From Mansonella perstans (Eukaryota > Nematoda > Chromadorea > Rhabditida > Onchocercidae): 64,000 bases of DNA. Under the pieces are notes generated by a model that was given only the letters and a program-made list of their open reading frames with translations, had not been told where the DNA came from and searched no databases. Below, piece by piece: positions 50,101 to 61,800 of this stretch; position 1 is the stretch's first letter, and the number at the start of each line of letters is the position of its first letter. The position numbers were made by a program, and so were the translations under genes. Location: NCBI GenBank assembly GCA_037074765.1, contig JBAMDO010000037.1:186001-250000 (forward strand), in the 5' to 3' direction.

Positions 50101-50310
50101 CCCATCTAAATGAACTTTTCACTTACAGAATCCCATCTAAATGAACTTTTCACTTACAGAATCCCATCTAAATGAACTTTTCACTTACAGAATCCCATCT
50201 AAATGAACTTTTCACTTACAGAATCCCATCTAAATGAACTTTTCACTTACAGAATCCCATCTAAATGAACTTTTCACTTACAGAATCTCACCTAAATGAA
50301 CTTTTCCATT
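50101..50310. repeat. 31-bp tandem repeat, 7 copies, each with splice-site-like motifs
   Basis: Copies start at 50101, 50132, 50163, 50194, 50225, 50256 and 50287. The first six are essentially identical (cccatctaaatgaactttt plus cacttacagaat); the seventh has diverged. On the plus strand each full unit contains ttttcacttacag, a good nematode 3' splice-acceptor match. On the minus strand the same bases read CTGTAAGTG, a strong 5' splice-donor match. Confidence 0.95.
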
Positions 50311-50470
50311 TACGTACTCAAATTGATCATAAAAAGAAGCATACGCTTACTTTTAGTTTTTTAAGGAAACGGCTATTATTTGTCATACGGTTTCACAAAA
50401 TTATCCTATTAATCGACAAAAATTGCTATCAAATACCTTTGTTTCTTTTTGTTTTTCACCGCTTATATTG

Positions 50471-50590
50471 TATTCAACTCATAAATAAATCAATTATATG
50501 TATTCAACTCATAAATAAATCAATTATATATATTCAACCCATAAGTAAATCAATTATATGTATTTAACCCATAAGTAAATCAATAATTTA
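50471..50590. repeat. 30-bp tandem repeat, 4 copies
   Basis: Copies start at 50471, 50501, 50531 and 50561. The unit is tattcaactcataaataaa plus tcaattatatg. Copies 3-4 share the changes cccataagtaaat, so they form a sub-family. It is unrelated in sequence to the neighbouring 31-bp repeat. Confidence 0.95.
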
Positions 50591-51515
50591 ACAATTTCAA
50601 CTTTTTTGATAATAAGAAAAATTGTCATACTTTTTCAGTTGAGAAATATTTTAGCATTTAAAAGAAGAAAGAGTAATTTAAATGGAAATGAAATTGACAA
50701 ATAACAATAAAGATTGTGTTGTAAGAAGAGAAAAAGAGAAGGTCATTTCTTTTGTTATAGAGAATTTCATTAAAAACTAAACAACAAAGATAGCATAATG
50801 AAAATTAATGAAAAAGACGAATCTAACATTTCGCTTAAATAAACTAAAAATAATAATAGGATGCATGCCTATGGAAAATGCCTATGTGCATAACTAAGAA
50901 ATGCATACTCATAACCTGGCCTGGCTCATTTCATTTTGTTGAAATTAATAAAATTAGCAAAATGATTTGCAACCATTTCGACAAACTATATGAATGCTTC
51001 AATTACTATATCTCATCACGTTACACACGTAACATATCACTTAATTATCACACATTACGCCTAATTAAGTCTTCGATTGTATTTTTACGCCAAATATTTC
51101 CTTAAATTATTACTATTATCCTACTAATTATTACATATGAACAATAAGGCTATCATATGCCTTTCTTATAAAATTCCATATTTTAAATTAGCGGAAAAGT
51201 TTACGGTAAAACCATTCCGAAGTTTTATCAATCATCAAAAAAAACTGAAACAGTAAGATGAATGAAGAAATTTCATTTTACATAGGAGAACTTAGAAAAC
51301 AGGTGGTTGGAAATAGTTCATATCAGTGAAGCAGAGTGTCAGCAGTGTCATTATAAAAAGGCTGTGAGGCATGCTGTTTCCTAAGGAAAGTGCAAGTAGT
51401 GGTTGTGAGAGGTGGTGTTGTGTGTGCTGTAATGTATGCGTGGTATACGTGTAACGTACGTATGATGATGTGTTATTGTTTCAGGCGTTGTTTGAAAATA
51501 TTGAAACGTGGCAAT

Positions 51516-53016
51516 ATGTCAGAGTTAGCGGTTAGCAGTTATTTCAGTTTTCTCAGTGGAAAGTAAGTTTCATAGAAATTGTTGAGTTGGAGAAATCTTT
51601 TTAATATAGGGATTTTTCAATTTTTAATTAAATACTATTGTTCAGATGGAATACTGAACCATATCTTATCATCCTTGCATTAGAGAAGCCTAATGTTTTG
51701 TGTTTTGCTTTCATGAAATCAAAATAGTTTTTTTGAAAATGTATATTTATGAAAAAAGAGAGCAAAAAAGATGAAAAGATAGTACAGTTGGTTCTTCCAA
51801 TGGTTTGAAATAAAACCATTCATACTTGTCGTTTTTCTCTCAATCGAATGATCATTCTAAATTCTGAATCTATATTGATTCTGAATCTATAGAAATATAG
51901 GAAGCATGGAATAGCAATATGAAAGAGGACTTTATTGCAGCCTAAGATTATTTGAGGATTTAATTAAACTTCTAAATATATATTCGCCTAGAGGTTATTA
52001 GCTTAGCTTTTTTTTTTAGTATCAAAATGAATTCGAAATCTTTCTATATAAGCAGATAATTGATGATCATAGAAAGTTCTAGTGGTTTTCCTAAAAATAA
52101 ATATGTTACGAACAGTATGTTTTCTTTTCAGTTGTAAACGTAGGCACGTGGGCCTCGAGTGCTATTCCTGACGTCCCTACTAATGGCTTGTTTAATGACG
52201 AACATATTCACTCTTTGGAAAGTTTTGTTAATGGTACTATTTTGTTTGTTATTAAAATTTTTTGGTAAAATTTTGTTCAATTAATCCATTGTAATCTTCA
52301 ACTTAGTCCATTTTCATTGTCATTATTTTAATCTATTGGATTTTGTATCGAATAAAATTAATGTGATAACAAAAATTATGAAGGCACAGTTGCTTATTGC
52401 AATATTTCCAGAAGTTTCATCGGACTGGTGCTGTCATTTGGTGGAAGGCAATACATTAGCATTATTTTTACCTTTTGATCAACGCACATGGAATTTATCG
52501 AAGGGTGCATTTGTCTCGTTGTTAGAATTTTGTGAAAACAATTTACCGGTCAAACGTATTCTGCTCTGCCTAAACAAAGTCAGCGTCGATGAAACGGTAC
52601 ATTTGATCAGATTGCACTTTGTTAGAATATTTTGTTAATGACAGATGAGTTAAGTATCTTTCTTGTGAAGTAATCTAGGAAATTTGCTTGTTCAGTTAAT
52701 CATTTTGACCACACATAATTTTGGAATTAGTAGGTTTTGAATTATAATCTTGCTTCGGGTAATTGCGGACGGAATTATCTTTACTGGAATCGTATTCCCG
52801 AATGTGACAGTTTCGTATGTCAAATTGAGTGCCATATTCCTTGTGGTTTTTTTATGTAATTTGGGTAATTTATTCTTTATAGGTTTTTATATTTAATCTG
52901 AATTATTTCAGGTCGTATCTTGTTTCAAGTATCTGGGCTTCAGTCCTCTTCACCCGCATTCATATCCCTCCTGTATTGATCCTCAAGGAGTATTTGCAAT
53001 GGTCTACAATATGTGA
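51516..53016 (+). CDS. Ornithine decarboxylase antizyme (+1 frameshift gene)
   Basis: Exons 51516-51562 (MSELAVSSYFSFLSG), 52132-52233, 52412-52596 and 52912-53016 (TGA). ORF1 ends in exon 2 with LECYS at TCC followed by TGA (52166-52171). Shifting +1 there (skipping one base) continues as SDVPTNGLFNDEHIHSLES and then LVEGNTLALFLPFDQRTWNL, SLLEFCENNLPVKRILLCLN and SCFKYLGFSPLHPHSYPSC, ending VFAMVYNM. This is the antizyme fold. Exon lengths sum to 439, one more than a multiple of three, exactly as a single +1 shift requires, giving about 145 aa. Antizyme binds ODC monomers and delivers them to the 26S proteasome without ubiquitin, and it blocks polyamine uptake. High polyamine levels promote the frameshift, closing a feedback loop. 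The protein is shorter than vertebrate antizymes. An ordinary annotation would break this gene at the TGA. Confidence 0.95.
52166..52172 (+). promoter_or_regulatory. Programmed +1 ribosomal frameshift site (TCC TGA C)
   Basis: TAT TCC TGA C in frame 1: TCC is decoded in the P site, TGA stalls, and the ribosome slips to read GAC. It is the standard antizyme shift site. Both flanking segments are in the conserved protein (CYS before, DVPTN after). I did not work out a downstream pseudoknot. Confidence 0.93.
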
Positions 53017-54104
53017 CTTATTTTCTTCTCACAGCATTTGTCTGAACACCTCAGAGGATGTTCGTTAGTGGAAAAAACATGTATATCGTATTAATAATTT
53101 GAAAATGTTTCAATTTGCACGATGAAACATTTCTTATGATTAGTTGGACATTGCAGTATAACCTTAGGTATGTTTGGTAAATAGTAATTTTGAATCGTAC
53201 AGTGATCTGGGAAACTTTCCGCTTTGATTTTGCATTTCGTTTATGATATTACTTCGGAACTCATACATTTAGTATTGAGGTAGAATGTTTGGAAATTAAG
53301 ATAGAGGAAGCATATTTTAAAAATGATACGTTTCAAAAGAATCAGTAGAATAGGCATAATTTTCTGGCTCTGTAGTTTGTATTTCTTAAAAACCACATTT
53401 GTAACGAGTCGTTTACCTCGTGTGTAATTTGAATTTAGTTTATTCTATTAGATGTTTCGGATAATTTCAACTTTTGGCTTGGCTTAATTCGTTTTTATAA
53501 ATAATTTCGTTTTATAAAAAAAATAATAGAGACCAATTTCATTTGTTGTATTTTTGTGATGTGTTTTCATTCGGAATAATGCTGTAGTTTTTTAAGAAAT
53601 ATAATTAGTTTTATACTGATTACTTGTTGCCTACATTTGAAATCAATATATTCTTGCATACCTTATCCGAAAAGAGGATGCAAAGAGTTAAATATAAGTT
53701 TTACTGAAATGAATGAGCTTTCAGTGAACATTCAGATATAAATTGATATGGTTAACAAATCCAAAAATTGTGGCGGAAACTGCTTTAAAGGGTCTGGGAT
53801 GAATTTTTATAAGTTTTCGCAGAATAATGGGAAAATCTCGAGTTGGCAACGTGAATTTCAAGGGGTCATTTAGTAACTTTGAGGGAACTTTTGAACTGTA
53901 GAGAGAAAAAATATTTGCTCGAAGAGCAATCTTCAAAAGACATGTTTTGCTCATTCATACTATTATGTCTTTACATGATCAATATTGCATTTGGGAAATA
54001 ACGAGATAGAGCCAAATGTGATTTAGAGAAATTTGTAGTTCGACGTGTATCAGTTATAGATAGTGAACAATCTCGGAAAACGACAAGACTGCCTGAATGG
54101 AACA
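53017..54104. other. Intergenic between antizyme and TAMM41
   Basis: About 1.1 kb of AT-rich sequence between two plus-strand genes. No gene supported. It includes the antizyme 3' untranslated region. The minus-strand frames at 53721-53954 and 53971-54285 show nothing recognisable, and the second is mostly antisense to TAMM41 exon 1. Confidence 0.6.
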
Positions 54105-55775
54105 ATGCGTTATCAGGATTGTACCGAAACAGGAAAGGAGGAGTATCGAAAGATGGAAGGACTCGATGAGGATTCATCAGATTATAAGAAATTGAAATAT
54201 CTCTTGGATATGTTGCCATTAGGTACTGTTGAATATGCGTGCGCTTATGGTTCGGGTGCGGTATCGCAGGGTAGTGAAGGTACACTCGGCAAAATGATTG
54301 ATTATATTATCGCAACGCGAGATTCTAACCAGTTTCATGAACAAAATTTGAAAATGAATCCAACGCATTATTCGTCATTACGGTTTCTGGGCTTCCAGCA
54401 AATTGCGAAATTGCAAAGGAATCATGCGGCTCGAGTGTACTGCAACACTTTAGTATCGTACCAGGCATATTTTATATTCAACTTTTTGAAATATTTGTAA
54501 ATTCGCTGCTTTTGGTAGTGCGATCGTTTGCTGATAACCAACCTTATAGTATTCTGAGTTTCTACGAAAGAACCAAAAAATACAAATTAAAGAATCGAAG
54601 TGAGTTTAAAAATTTGAAGATTCTGATTGTCTGTGGTGAATAATCAGTTTTTTTTTTTTTTTTCAGGGCCATCTTATAAAGTATTCCGTGATTGACGTTG
54701 ATGATTTGTTACTGGATCTAATGGAATGGAGGTGGATATATTTAGCTGGAAGATTGCAGAAACATGTTGTTGACGTCATCAGTCCTTCCTCGAGGATAAC
54801 TTTTGCGATGAAAAAGAATCGTTCTAGTGCTTTACAAGTAATCGAAATCCCACTTTTTTGCGGAAATTATTTTTATAGAATTTTTTTTTTGGAAGCATGA
54901 AATTCCATATCGATTCTTAGTTTTAGAAGTTTCTAGGTATTATGATTTTTTTTATGGATGAATTTACATTTTCTCAATTGTTCAGGCAGCATTGTTACTT
55001 TTGCCAGATAAATTTCCACTTTCACAATTTCACAACGAGCTCATATCGCTTTCATATCGAGGTGATTTTCGAATGTCATTCGGCGAAGACAAAAATAAGA
55101 TAGAAAGAATTGCTGACGGAAGCAGAATTCAACTTAATCAACTCTATTTGCCACTTTTGAAAGCTGACAAAAATGTTTCCATCCAAGGCAACATCATAGA
55201 ACAAGTAACCACGCTTCCTTTGGAATAATATTATATATACAACAAAATTTCATGCAGTTAATGGAAAATTGTCGGTCAGCCATTACAGATTTTTTCAGGA
55301 TCAAGATGGATTAATTGGTAGACTTTAAATAAAAAAAACTGTTGCTTCGATTCTGTATGTTATCCACTATACACAGCAGTTAATTCTTTAGGACAGATGC
55401 GACGCCGTACTTTTTAAACGAATTATGGATTTACCGCTCAATGTACTTTGGAATTTACAACGCAGAAATAATAGCAAAAAAGGAACACAAAACGATATAG
55501 GTACCAATTTTTTGAAGACGTCATTTATAGCACTTGCTAGAGTAAAGTAAGAAAATTCAAAACTTTCAAGTATTATGATTCAAGAAGAGATTGCCGCTTC
55601 AATGGCACGAAAATTGGATGGAATGAGACCTGTTGCTGCAGCTATCGAAGATATTGTCAGGAAATCTGCTTTGCAACAAACTGCAAAAAATGCAATTTCT
55701 GCAGGTATCTTGCGCTCAACTGTGTATGCTTTTACAAAAATCACAAAAATGCTGAAATCACTGAAACCTTTATAA
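54105..55775 (+). CDS. tamm41: TAMM41, mitochondrial phosphatidate cytidylyltransferase
   Basis: Exons 54105-54464, 54667-54837, 54986-55204, 55392-55500 and 55585-55775 (TAA) total 1050 bp, giving 349 aa (human about 320-450 by isoform), all in phase. It makes CDP-diacylglycerol from phosphatidic acid and CTP at the matrix side of the inner mitochondrial membrane, the first step to cardiolipin. The nucleotidyltransferase core shows YACAYGSGAVSQ (GSG motif) and GKMIDYIIATRDSNQFHEQN. Further family blocks are LRFLGFQQIAKLQ, LIKYSVIDVDDLLLDLMEW, ALLLLPDKFPLSQF, LSYRGDFRMSFGEDKNKIE and the C-terminal helices IEDIVRKSALQQTAKNAISA. The first ATG at 54105 gives a short leader without a clear mitochondrial presequence; an in-frame upstream region starts at GTG 54063. 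Intron 1 best fits a GC donor (CAG|GCATAT at 54465), because using the upstream GT would delete four conserved-length residues. Confidence 0.93.
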
Positions 55776-56755
55776 CGTTTTACTCCTGTGCTACATCCTC
55801 GCATACCGAAAGTAAAAAGGCGACGAGGATTGTGTATATTTTGTTGAACATGATGTAGATTACAATGTTGTTTGATCCTGATGACAAATAAAAATGACGG
55901 GAAAAGCATAAAGTTGACGACCCAAAATTCAGGATGCTGCGTTCTCACTCTTTAAATGCGATAATTTTGCACTGTTTAACAAGTTTTTCAGTGAACACTT
56001 CAACAATATGAACAAAAATGAGAAAAAAACAAAAATACCCTTTTTGGGTATCTCTATGCTGATTTTTTTGGGTATATTTAGCCCTTTTTGGCTTCAAAAA
56101 TTCAGTCCGATAGATCATCTCACGCAGTCCTTTGTGGCTAAAATAAGTGATAACAATTATAAAACATGCCTATACCAGCCGTACTAGTGATTCCTTAAAA
56201 ATCAGCACAGAGAATGTTTCAGGAATTTGTTTTAAGACAGTAATAAAAATGGAACAATGATATGTCGGAAGTAAAAGACGATCTATGTATATTCTTTCTG
56301 ATAAGCTTCATTTAAATATTTTATCGAAAAGACAATTTTTTGCTTTTTCATAGGTAATAAAAAGTGATGTAGGATATCTCGAAACAGCTAAAAATATGTA
56401 TGTATGGAACAATTGTGTTCGTCGAAGATGAACATTTTGAGAACAAAAATTTATAACAAAAAGGTACTGATAAATCTGCATTTATTGAATTCTGCCTCAA
56501 AAGAAAAACTGTCGAAAAAAGTCTTACTGTTGTCAACAAAATTAAAAAGTTGGAAAAAAAAAACTGAAGATTTATACAGCGACAAAAATCTCACTGTAAA
56601 TTATAGAGGCAATCATAAAGATTTTACAATTATTAAAGATCCATAAATGCAATATCAAATTTCAGGACGATAATTAAAAATGAAAATTTTGAAAAGACAG
56701 CCCTTATTTCAGTATTATACAGTTAGTTTGGTGTAATTTTTGGAACTGAAGCATT
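55776..56755. other. Intergenic, convergent 3' ends
   Basis: About 980 bases between the TAMM41 and CPTP stop codons. The plus-strand frame 56404-56646 (80 codons, starts MEQLCSSKMNILRTKIYNKK) is lysine-rich with a coiled-coil look but has no recognised family. It is more likely chance or the remnant of an insertion than a gene. Tracts of tttttgggtat recur near 56040-56090. Confidence 0.5.
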
Positions 56756-58323
56756 TCAGGGAAGATTCAAAATGTTTTTACTTTTATAAATTAGTTGTAT
56801 GCGATACAGAACTTGTTCGGCAACAGTAATAAACCTGGCGATTGCCTGCACAACTTCTTGCTTACATTGTGGATTCTTCCCATTTACAATCGTATGCAAT
56901 ATATAATTACGAGAAGCAAGCAAATGGGTCGCTGCGCCAACAAGTTTTCTAACAATCCAACTGTGATGTTTCGATAGTGTGCTATCATAGCTTGCCTGAC
57001 ATAATGCTGAAACCTGAAATTATTCAAAAATAATTTTACTCTAAATTTAGGATAACTTCCGAATTCTTTGCATTCCATGGTAATATTCTATTTTATTTTG
57101 TAACAAATTCGAAATAAATGGAAGTAAATTTCATCAATGTTCCTTCTAAACAGAAGCAACTCACATTAATTTCAATTTAATATACGCATTAATTTACCTG
57201 ATCTCCTTCATCGGAATCGTTCAAATTCTTCAAGAAATCAACGATAAATAGCATGGCCCTATGCAATCGTAGCAGTGTCCTTGAACCCTTCAAGGAAATT
57301 TAAATTTTTAAATTTTTTATTTAAAAACTTAAATTTTATATGATATGAAGATATTATCATGAGTAAAAGGTAATTATGCATAATCAACACTGTTACTTTT
57401 TCGGATGGCGTGCCCAAACGACATTCCCAAGATACCATGCTATTTACAGTATCATAATGAGTAGGATCAATTACCCATAAATCATGTAAGATTTTTTCTT
57501 TCTCCAATAAATCTTTCTCAATAAAAGAAAATCCTTTACTGAGAAATGAGAAAAATCTGGAACAAAACTACTTAGGAAAATTGAAATTTTTTTTTAAATT
57601 TCAAGCAAAAACGAATTTTCTTATTGCCAAAGATTGGAAATTAGCGACATCTTTGCAGTATGCACAACCAGTATATCACTGAAATAAAATTTTAATAATT
57701 TCTTTATGAACAAATGAATGAATTTGATTGCTGAATGATCTGTGATATATACTTTTATAGAATACTTTTGCAAGCTTAATTCCCAAACTTTACATTTCAA
57801 AGTTTAAAGTTTAAAAGACACATCAATTCTCTCTATAACAAGCAAAATTCACTCATATCACCACTGATAGTATGTGTATTGCAGAAAAATAGCACACACA
57901 TAGCTTCATTTGTTTTTAAACGGATAGAAAAAAGTGTAAAGTTATTAGAATTCACATTAAAAATTCTGTTAATTAAAGCATAAAACTGGAAAAATCTTTA
58001 CAAAAAATTGATAACAAAAAAATTAATAATATGATTTGTATTCAGTCTTTTTTTAATTTTTTAATTCAGCTTTTTTTAATTCAACTTTTTTTAAACTTTT
58101 TTAATCGCACTATTGTTTGTGATAGTCTGTCCCAATTAAGCTTAACGTCACTTTTATGTTTTAGTTAGAAGCAAAATTTTATTATTTACTTGTTAATTTG
58201 TCGATAAGCGTCGATATAAAGCGGTAGGCTAACATCAGTATCATCCACAAGTGATCTCTCAAACATCTCAGTTACTCGATCGATATCAAAATCATTTTCT
58301 CCTGCTACAAATCCCTCCGTCAT
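56756..58323 (-). CDS. cptp: Ceramide-1-phosphate transfer protein (GLTP fold)
   Basis: Exons 58190-58323 (ATG at 58323), 57397-57556, 57198-57287 and 56756-57013 (TGA) total 642 bp, giving 213 aa (human CPTP 214 aa), in phase. It is a cytosolic all-helical lipid carrier that moves ceramide-1-phosphate between the trans-Golgi and other membranes. The headgroup site is visible: D and K four apart in FIEKDLLEKEK, the two arginines of GSRTLLRLHRAM, and the histidine in LSKHHSWIVRKL. Other family blocks are FDIDRVTEMFERSL, PTHYDTVNSMVSWE and ALCQASYDSTL, with the C-terminal ending KNILNLP (human LLDLP). It is divergent from WDR75 across 560 bp. The AG just before the ATG (at 58325-58326) may be a trans-splice acceptor. 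Confidence 0.93.
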
Positions 58324-58883
58324 TCTGTCTCCTACCTGTTCAATCGTTGTATCAAACAAATTGATAAGTTAATAGATAGCAAGTTAATTTATAGTTCAAA
58401 TTTAATTATTAATATTATATAATTAATTTAAATTAATGTAATAATATCCATCTTTTGCACTTGAATTAAAGTAAAAGATAGATTGAATAATAAGGAGAAA
58501 GGAAATACTTTCCACTAACAAACCTGCAATGTTTCAGCATCATCATTAAAGTGAAACTGCTCAGCTAACTGTGATTAAATTCAATTAAATTAACATGAAA
58601 AGTGTTCCACACGTGTGTGGTACTTCACGGTTGGATTTGTAAACGTTTTTTTTTTTCAACTCCCCTACTTTCATTTCCGATCATAGGATAGGATTAATTT
58701 TGTTGAGTGATTAGACGGAATATAGTTATTTGAGCATCACGTTGTTTCTTAGTATGATATACGTATACATACGTGATACATGCTAGGATGTATATTATAT
58801 CAACATTTCATTAACGAGAATTGCTTCACAAAAGTTATGCTGAAGGCAATACATTAACAAAAATATTTTCTTTATAGACAAAA
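58324..58883. promoter_or_regulatory. Bidirectional promoter, CPTP (-) and WDR75 (+)
   Basis: A 560-bp divergent gap with no gene. It contains the 10-bp palindrome cacacgtgtg at 58608-58617, whose core CACGTG (58610-58615) is a canonical E-box for bHLH-Zip factors. TTTATAG at 58872-58878, shortly before the WDR75 ATG, is a plausible trans-splice acceptor. Confidence 0.55.
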
Positions 58884-61800
58884 ATGGATTGGGATAGTTG
58901 GGAAGAATCGGTAGGAACTGGATTTGATATTTCAGAAATTGCCGTAAAATTCACTTCTGATAACAGGTAACGAAAAGTTGAATCTTATCTTTAAGCAAAC
59001 ATTTTTATTTTCTTGCTTAGAAATGCTATGATTACACATTGCTTATCATTTCACTGATCTGTTACATTTTTCATTTCTAGTTTTTATTGTGTTTTATGGT
59101 TTATTACAATTTTGTACCCTTTATTACTTTATTACAATAAAGTATTACAATACGGTTTATTACAATACCCATTTATTACAATACCCGTTTATTACAATAC
59201 CCTGTGCAGTTTTTGTAAGAAATTTAAAATTAAGTAATCTACGATATGGCAACAGTATTTGTTTCATTAATTTTCATTATAGGCAAGCATTTATTGTTTC
59301 CAACAATGATGTAATAGTTGTTGAGGTAAAAAGTGGTCGTCGTATGCATCTTCTCACTCATCCTACAAAGATTGTCGGTCTTTACTACGCATTTCCTGGC
59401 AAAGTAAGTTTCAAAGTTTGCAAATAGTACAATCATTGTTCGTTATATTATTTAGAAAATTCAAATCCCAAATTGCGGTGTTAATAACATATTTGCAACA
59501 TTATTCATTACTTTTTTTAATACATATTGGATTTTATTGGTAGTGTAATGAAATACTGAACATTCCTGTTCCATATTAAGTTAATATTTTAGATAGTAAC
59601 TTATACCACTGATGGTACAGAATATATCTGGAGCGCTGATACATGGACCATTCTACATTGTCGCGAACTAAATTGTGTACCTCTTTACGTGTGGCATTCA
59701 TGTGAAACAACTTTGGTTAGTTTTGTTAAAAAAAAATTAATTAGCAACTATTTTCCAGATTGTCAGCACGAAATTTTCAATTTCCAGAATTATAATGAGC
59801 AGCGTCGGCTATATATAATTCACAGAGGATTTTTTTTTTCTCCAACAAATCTTTCTTAGTAAAAAAAAATCTTTACCAGGAAGTGAAAAAATCTATGTTT
59901 CCAGATTGTAACTAAAAGTGAGAATAAGGAATTGATTATTACAAAGATTAACGGAAATGACGTTTTGCAAAATCAAGAAATTCTGCGAACTGCACCGCAT
60001 AATATTGGATCTTCTCAGTTTGCTGTTACGGTAAATAAACTTTACTGTGATTGGTCTTTCTTGTGATTTATGTTCTTTTCGCAAGTATGATTTAACTATC
60101 ATCGAAATTTCTCACAATTTATAGACTTCACACAAAATGATAAAAACATAATCTTTGCTGTTTCAGACCGACTACTTTGTATGTTGTGAGAAACTCTTTG
60201 TATATCTTTATACCTTTGGTGAGAATAAAGTTAAACGATTCAAATATATTGGTAAAGCAGACTTTATGGATTCGTCGCTGTTGGAATTTGTAACTATTAC
60301 AGCACTTGAGGACACAGTGGCAGCGGCAATATCGTTTGGCCGCGTTTTTATATGGTTCGTCAATTTCAGGACATGAAATATAGGAAAATTTGCGGACAAA
60401 GCATATTTCCCAGATAGGGCGGGGGGATGAAATAAGAAAATCTTACTGGTAGCGTTATTTTTGATTTGATCTAAGAATAAAATCCTCAAGCACGTATTTT
60501 CAAAATGTGCGATATGTTTTTACGTAGCATCATACTTTTACATTGTTAATTTTATTCGTTTATCTTTTGAATAATGCAGCAAATTCTTTCTGAGTATTTC
60601 TAGTCATTTTTAAGTTTTAGAGAAATTTTATTTAAATGAATTGAACTATTAGATTTGAAAGTTTAGTAACAATAAATTTTGATTTTTCAGGAAAAACGTA
60701 AGTCAAAAAGGCATCAGCACGTTCAGTCACTCCGTACATTGGCATAAATGGGCTCCATACTTAGCTTTAACCAAATCTAATACTTTATTTTCTGCTGGTG
60801 ATGAAGGTGTTTTGGCAAAATTTGCTCTCTCCGAATTAAAATCAATATCTAAACCGCAGCTCTTACCAAGATTGCAAGCACCAGTTCGAAGGCTTAATCT
60901 TTCTGAAGATGGTTCTATTGTGGCTGTTATACTGGCTGATAACTCGGCACATTTCATTCTCAATTCAACACTTAATGTTCTCTCTTCAATGGAATCAATC
61001 CTCTGCTCCCCGAAAAAGTCGCTGTTTTCTCTCACTGAGGATCCCCTTTATCCAAATTATGTTGTACATAGTGCACGTCCTGGTGTTATACAGTGGATCG
61101 TACCATCTACAATGATTTCCATCGCAACGGTGCGTAATTGAAATTGTGTAATTTTCACCTAAATAGCTTTTGGATATATTAGATGTCTATGCAGCCTTGT
61201 TTTTTTCGGTATTGATTCAGAAGTAGTAGTGATTGTTATTGACTGATACTCCGAGTTATGAATATTGATTCCACTAATTTTATAGACAACTTAATATAAG
61301 ACTTTAGAACTGCCCTAATGTTCGTTGAAAAAACTGTATACCGAACAGTGCAGTCGGAAAAATCATCCGTTTATATTCTCCTGCTGTCGAAACAAAACAT
61401 AATTAGAGAGAGAGAGAGATGTAAATGATAAAAGACGATTGCTTTATTTTACAGGCCAATGTATCTAATGAGAATCCGATAGAAGGGGAAAATATATTTT
61501 CTGACACAACGGGTTACATGGATGTTTGTGAAGTTGCATTATCGCGAACAATGGTAGTAACTACTGATTGTGATGTGGGCTTTGATATACCCAATGTAAG
61601 TTTTTATACTTCATTCGAATATTGCTTGTCAATTAGACCTTGAATGATTAGTTTAATCAAAAACTAAAATAAAAAAGATCATCTGAATTAAAAACAGTAG
61701 TCTGCATTTTCTTTTACGAAAGTTTAATTTGAATAAAAGAAAAAATTTCAGAATCGATTGCAGTTTTGGCGTCGAAATGAAGATTTGGGTTCTTTAGCTT

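Larger units (their letters stand above)
49405..51515. other. Divergent promoter region, cdc27 (-) and antizyme (+)
   Basis: 2.1 kb between two divergently transcribed growth and cell-cycle genes. It holds two separate tandem repeats (50101-50310 and 50471-50590), and a GT-rich stretch near 51400-51480 just upstream of the antizyme start. The plus-strand frame 50265-50567 is generated by the repeats and is not counted as a gene. Confidence 0.6.

Noticed and set aside
50101..50590. CRISPR-like array.
   Set aside because: The units are contiguous head-to-tail repeats without unique spacers, and the DNA is eukaryotic.
52132..52233. Antizyme as a pseudogene because of the internal TGA.
   Set aside because: The TGA lies exactly at the conserved antizyme shift site, and the downstream frame is intact and well conserved.
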